A DNA stretch of 5,379 nucleotides from Myxococcota bacterium (GTDB taxonomy: Bacteria > Myxococcota > Polyangia > GCA-2747355 > JAKLHH01): contig JAKLHH010000619.1 of NCBI GenBank assembly GCA_022710245.1, positions 1-5,379 of the forward strand. The letters are read 5' to 3'. The notes beneath the pieces are model-generated. The model did no database searches. It was not told where the DNA came from and saw only the letters and a program-made list of their open reading frames with translations. The first letter of the stretch is position 1. Each line of letters opens with the position of its first letter. The position numbers were made by a program, and so were the translations under genes. Positions 1-5,379 of this stretch are shown here, one piece after another.

Positions 1-322
1 TCAAGCCGGGGGTCTACGGCGACGTGAAGATCACCACCAGCAAGCCGCGCGACCGGCGCCTGATCCCGAGCTCCGCGGTGGTCGACGAGGGCGCCGGGAT
101 CTTCGCCGTGCTGCTGGTGGAGCGGGGGGTGTTGCGCCGCCAGGAGGTGAAGGTCTCCACCGCGGACCAGGAGCGCAGCGAGGTCCTCTCCGGCCTCACC
201 GGCAACGAGCAGATCGTCGTCGACCCGAGCGGCCTGCTCGAGGGGGACGCCGTCACCGCGCAGCCGCTCAGCGGGGGCGCAGGCGCGCCCACCGCTGACG
301 TGGCTGCCGGGAAGGCCGAGCG

Positions 323-326
<4 letters not shown>
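1..326 (+). CDS. RND efflux pump periplasmic adaptor (membrane fusion protein), C-terminal part
   Basis: This is the last 107 codons of a gene that begins outside the window; the reading frame starts at base 3, with bases 1-2 belonging to a split codon. The first residues (KPGVYGDVKITTS) match the end of the beta-barrel domain of HlyD/AcrA-type adaptors, where a 'L-K/R-P-G-M/V' turn is typical. Next comes the membrane-proximal domain: a 'RLIPSSAVV' strand, a 'GIFAVLLVERGVLRRQEVKV' strand pair, then 'VLSGLTGNEQIVVDPSGLLEGDAV', the usual 'sGLkpGdqVVv' signature. The protein ends in a flexible Gly/Ala tail. In the family, adaptors sit in the periplasm, anchored in the inner membrane by lipid or a helix, and join the RND permease to an outer-membrane channel. 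The stop TGA (324-326) overlaps the permease ATG (ATGA), which supports one operon with coupled translation. A GTG at base 24 is an internal valine codon, not a start. The lipoyl, hairpin and N-terminal anchor parts are not visible, so substrate class cannot be judged from this fragment. Confidence 0.9.
309..315 (+). promoter_or_regulatory. Ribosome binding site of the RND permease
   Basis: The purine run GGGAAGG lies inside the end of the adaptor gene, 7 bases before the ATG at 323. It supports this ATG as the permease start, and the ATGA overlap adds translational coupling. Confidence 0.6.
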
Positions 327-3423
<3,097 letters not shown>

Positions 3424-3424
<1 letters not shown>

Positions 3425-4662
3425 TGCGACCTGCTCCGGGGCGAAGAGAGCTGGGACGCAAGCCGCCGCGCGACGGGGTCGCGATCACGTGGCTCGCGGC
3501 GCTCCTCACGCTGCTGTCCGGAGGCGCGCCGGGCTGCCGGCAGCCAGCGGCGGGGCAGCCGCTGAGCCTGGCGCCCGCGCCCGAGCCGGAGGCGCCCGCG
3601 CCCGACCCGTTCTGCGCGAGCGGCCGCCTCCAGGCCGTGCGGCGGCTCGTGCTCGTCGAGCAGATGCAGCGGACCGCCATCGGGAGCTTCGCCCGGCTGA
3701 GCGAGGAGCAGCGCCGCGCGCTGAGCGCGCTGACCGCCCGGCCCGACCTTCGCGCCGAGCTGACGCTCGTCGGGCCGCGGCTCCTCCTGACGCTGCCGGC
3801 GAGCCACCCGGCTGGCCCGCTCGAGGTGCTGATCGCCGAGGACCGCGACGAGGTGATCGCCTTCTGGCCCTCGCCGCGGCAGCGGATCGTGCTCCCGCGC
3901 CACCGCCTCCCCGACCTGCTCGACGGCACCAGCCTGACCTCGGAGCGCGGCGGGCACGAGCTGGAGGTGGAGGCGGCCGAGCTGGGGCCGGAGGACCGCC
4001 TCCCCGGCCGCAGCCTCAAGCTGCGCGCGCTCTCGGCGCAGATCGCGCTGCACTACTTCCCGGAGCCGCCCAAGCCCCGCAGCTGGTCGCTGCGGGTGGG
4101 CCTGCGCCTGCTCTCCGCGGACAGCCCCCCTGCCCCGACGGCGCTCGATCCGGTGCTGGCGCTCGCCGCGCCGCTCCTCGGCGACCCGGCCGGGCTCTCG
4201 GTGCTCGGGGTGGTGCGGGCGCGGAGCGGCTGGCCGCTCCGCTGGGAGGTCAGCGTCGCCAACGAGTCGCGCCCCGCGTCGCCGCCGGTGCTCCGCGGCG
4301 AGGTGCTCGAGAGCGGCTTCGCCACGCTGCCGTCCTCGGTGGTCTGCAGCGAGCGGCAGGGCTACCGCGAGGCGCGCGAGCTCCCGCGCCCCTCGGGCGG
4401 GCTGCAGGTCGTGCCGCCGCGTGAGCTCGCCGGCCTCCGCCCCGCCACCGCGGCCGGCCCCCTCGAGGTGCACAACCGCAGCAAGCACGCGGCCTACGTC
4501 TACGCGGACGGGATCCTCCTCGGCTGGGTGGCGGCGGGCTCTCGCGTGGCGCTGCGCGGGCTCCCCGAGGGGTTCTACCGGATCTACGCCCGCTCCCCGA
4601 CGGGCGCGCGGGCCTGGGGGCCGCACGACCTCTACGTGCCGGGGCCGCTGACGCTCTGGTAG
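3424..4662 (+). CDS. Putative exported lipoprotein with C-terminal PEGA-like domain, function unknown
   Basis: I do not recognise this 412-aa protein as a named family. It starts at ATG 3424, one base into the permease stop (TGATG); only weak purine runs (GGAAG at 3406-3410) precede it, so translation probably depends on coupling. The N-terminus has a basic stretch (R2, R7, R8, R12, K13, R16), a hydrophobic core at about 20-32, and Cys38 in 'GGAPGC'. This resembles a lipoprotein signal, but Ala at -3 and Pro at -2 make a poor lipobox, so cleavage by signal peptidase I is an alternative. A Pro/Ala/Glu linker follows (about 50-62). The middle (about 65-330) has no recognised motif; Cys64 and Cys308 could form a disulfide. 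Residues about 345-412 contain 'LEVHNRSKHAAYVYADG', 'GWVAAGSRVALRGLPEGFYRIYAR' elements and 'VPGPLTLW'. The order DG, G-x-V-xx-G, L-xx-L-x-x-G-x-Y/H resembles PEGA-type beta domains of surface and periplasmic proteins. Context suggests an envelope protein co-made with the pump. The coding call is firm from codon use and domain; the function is open. Confidence 0.8.
3571..3605 (+). repeat. 14-bp direct repeat coding a Pro/Ala/Glu linker
   Basis: GCGCCCGCGCCCGA occurs at 3571-3584 and again, identically, at 3592-3605, offset by 21 bases (seven codons, so in frame). It encodes the APAPE/APAPD linker just after the signal region of the exported protein. Such linkers often tether a folded domain away from the membrane. 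Slippage at this repeat could change linker length without breaking the frame. Confidence 0.6.
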
Positions 4663-4702
4663 AGCCCTCCTCCTCTGCGCGCCCTCCGCCCTCGCGGGCT
4701 CT
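4661..4702 (+). terminator. Possible weak stem-loop after the efflux operon
   Basis: AGAGCCC (4661-4667, beginning inside the TAG stop) is exactly complementary to GGGCTCT (4696-4702), giving a 7-bp stem around a 28-base C-rich loop. No T-run follows; the next bases are GACCTCGCGCCCCC. It is therefore not a classical intrinsic terminator. The long loop also makes it a modest structure that could arise by chance in such GC-rich DNA. It might slow degradation of the operon's 3' end, or termination here may be Rho-dependent. Confidence 0.2.
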
Positions 4703-4740
4703 GACCTCGCGCCCCCTCGCGGACTCGGCGCTGAAACAGG

Positions 4741-4797
4741 TTGCGTCGCTGGCTCGCGCGCCGCCATGCTTCTGCGCTCACCAGCGAGCTTGCGTCG
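4741..4797 (+). repeat. Paired TTGCGTCG motifs upstream of the radical SAM gene
   Basis: The octamer TTGCGTCG occurs at 4741-4748 and again at 4790-4797, 49 bases apart on the same strand. Both lie in the non-coding leader of the downstream gene, where paired half-sites for a regulator could sit. Spacing of 49 bases is not a clean multiple of a helical turn, and an 8-mer pair may be chance. Confidence 0.25.
4746..4787. repeat. 7-bp inverted repeat in the leader of the radical SAM gene
   Basis: TCGCTGG (4746-4752) and CCAGCGA (4781-4787) are exact reverse complements separated by 28 bases, overlapping the first TTGCGTCG copy. It could form a stem in a leader RNA or be a divided operator. It has no resemblance to the cobalamin riboswitch B12-box that I can see. 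Significance is uncertain because of its short length. Confidence 0.25.
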
Positions 4798-4837
4798 GTA
4801 GCAGCGACTGAGTCTGGCCAGGACAGGCGGCGGGTAG

Positions 4838-4844
4838 GGAGGAG
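4838..4844 (+). promoter_or_regulatory. Strong ribosome binding site of the radical SAM gene
   Basis: GGAGGAG, within a longer purine run at 4836-4847, ends 7 bases before ATG 4852. This near-ideal Shine-Dalgarno match decides the start codon over the later in-frame GTG at 4930, which has only GAAGG 14 bases upstream. Confidence 0.8.
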
Positions 4845-4851
4845 AGGCGCC

Positions 4852-5379
4852 ATGAGAGCTACGTCCCAGCGTGCGGCTACAGCCGGACCCCAGGCCCCCG
4901 CCGTCCACCCGAAGGCCACGTCAGCGCGCGTGCTGCTGTCGTCGGTGTTCGGCCCCTATGCTCGAGACGACTCGTACGGAAGCCGTGCCATCAACCCGAT
5001 GGAGCTCTTTCACAATCAGGTGACACGCGAGCAGCGCTGCTTCTCCCTGCGGATGGTTCATCCCTCGCTCGGGATCCGGCTCATCCAGGCGAACACCTCG
5101 GCCCCCTGCACGGTGCTCGACTTCCCGACCCTGGAGGTCTTCGAGCGCGAGCTCGAGAGGCACGCGTACGATGTCGTCGGCATCTCCTCGATCGTCGCCA
5201 ACGTCGGCAAGGTCAGGAAGATGTGCGAGCTCGTCCGGCGGATCTCTCCGCGCTCCACCATCCTCGTCGGCGGGCACGTCGCCGCGATCCCCGACCTCAG
5301 CGAGCTCGTCGACGCCGACCACATCGTCAAGGGCGAGGGCGTCGCGTGGATGCGGAGCTTCCTCGGCGAAGATCCGGAG
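4852..5379 (+). CDS. B12-binding-domain radical SAM protein, N-terminal part
   Basis: The frame is open from ATG 4852 to the right edge (176 codons) with no stop, so the gene is cut off. After an Ala/Pro/Thr-rich extension of about 25 residues, the fold opens with the strand 'ARVLLSSVFGPYARDDSYG' (25-43). It continues through 'MELFHNQVTREQ' (50-61), 'FSLRMVHPSLGIRLIQAN' (64-81), 'TVLDFPTLEVFERELE' (87-102), 'YDVVGISSIVANVGK' (106-120), 'STILVGGHVAAIPD' (135-148) and 'ADHIVKGEGVAWMRSFLGED' (155-174). The alternating Rossmann pattern with 'VGIS', 'GGH' and 'v-x-GEG' is typical of the cobalamin-binding domain fused to radical SAM enzymes. From memory, the 'SSVFGPY', 'ELFHNQVTREQ' and 'GGH..AIPD' blocks recur in one uncharacterised branch of that group. 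The DxHxxG cobalamin-ligand motif of MetH-type domains is absent, as is common in this superfamily. The CxxxCxxC motif that binds the 4Fe-4S cluster should lie downstream, out of view. Related enzymes methylate or rearrange natural products and lipids; this one's substrate is unknown. A 189-bp gap and its own ribosome binding site suggest separate expression from the pump operon. Confidence 0.82.
   Translation, partial: MRATSQRAATAGPQAPAVHPKATSARVLLSSVFGPYARDDSYGSRAINPMELFHNQVTREQRCFSLRMVHPSLGIRLIQANTSAPCTVLDFPTLEVFERELERHAYDVVGISSIVANVGKVRKMCELVRRISPRSTILVGGHVAAIPDLSELVDADHIVKGEGVAWMRSFLGEDPE

Larger units (their letters stand above)
4663..4851. other. Intergenic region between the efflux operon and the radical SAM gene
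   Basis: This 189-bp gap is the only non-coding stretch in the window. The first half is C-rich and contains the 9-bp direct repeat CCCTCGCGG at 4689-4697 and 4714-4722. The second half, from about 4731, is less GC-extreme and holds the short repeats listed separately. I looked for -35/-10 boxes and for a sigma-54 site. The best pair, TTGCGT (4741-4746) with CATGCT (4765-4770) at 18-base spacing, matches the sigma-70 consensus at only 3 of 6 positions in each box, so I do not call it a promoter. I see no small RNA, tRNA or attachment site. Confidence 0.6.

Noticed and set aside
4741..4770. Possible sigma-70 promoter TTGCGT-18-CATGCT
   Set aside because: Only three of six bases match in each box, which is expected by chance in a region this size.
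4766..4801. 11-codon mini-frame (MLLRSPASLRR) in the intergenic region, considered as a leader peptide
   Set aside because: There is no ribosome binding site before its ATG, no run of regulatory codons and no attenuator-like T-run after it.
4921..5322. Minus-strand open frames opposite the radical SAM gene
   Set aside because: The + frame matches the B12-binding domain pattern block by block; the antisense translations show no family resemblance.

Overview
This 5.4-kb, very GC-rich window comes from a bacterium with an outer membrane. It carries the end of one gene, two complete genes and the start of a fourth, all on the + strand. The strongly G/C-ending codons (ctc, gtc, atc, gag, cgc, gcg), the tripartite RND pump and the kind of accessory protein next to it fit a Myxococcota/deltaproteobacterial-type genome. 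That placement is an inference from style, not from a marker gene.

Layout. (1) 1-326: the C-terminal end of the periplasmic adaptor (membrane fusion protein) of an RND efflux pump, entering from the left edge. (2) 323-3424: the complete inner-membrane RND permease, 1033 aa, HAE-1 (drug/organic solute) type, overlapping the adaptor by 4 bases (ATGA). All the proton-relay residues known from AcrB are visible. (3) 3424-4662: a 412-aa exported protein, probably a lipoprotein, of no recognised family. Its start codon shares one base with the permease stop (TGATG), and it ends in a small beta-rich domain resembling PEGA. (4) 4663-4851: a 189-bp intergenic region with several short inverted and direct repeats but no convincing promoter or classical terminator. 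(5) 4852-5379: the first 176 codons of a B12-binding-domain radical SAM protein, preceded by a strong ribosome binding site and cut off by the right edge before its FeS motif.

How the genes work together. The first three genes look like one translationally coupled operon. The adaptor links the permease to an outer-membrane TolC-type channel, the permease uses the proton gradient to move substrates out, and the third protein is made in step with the permease and is probably periplasmic or membrane-anchored. No outer-membrane factor gene lies in the window. The radical SAM gene is probably a separate transcription unit of unknown substrate.

On novelty: most of the window is an ordinary efflux operon. 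The two items worth a second look are the uncharacterised coupled protein (3424-4662) and the truncated cobalamin/radical SAM gene (4852 onward). I see no CRISPR, mobile element, tRNA, rRNA or defence system.
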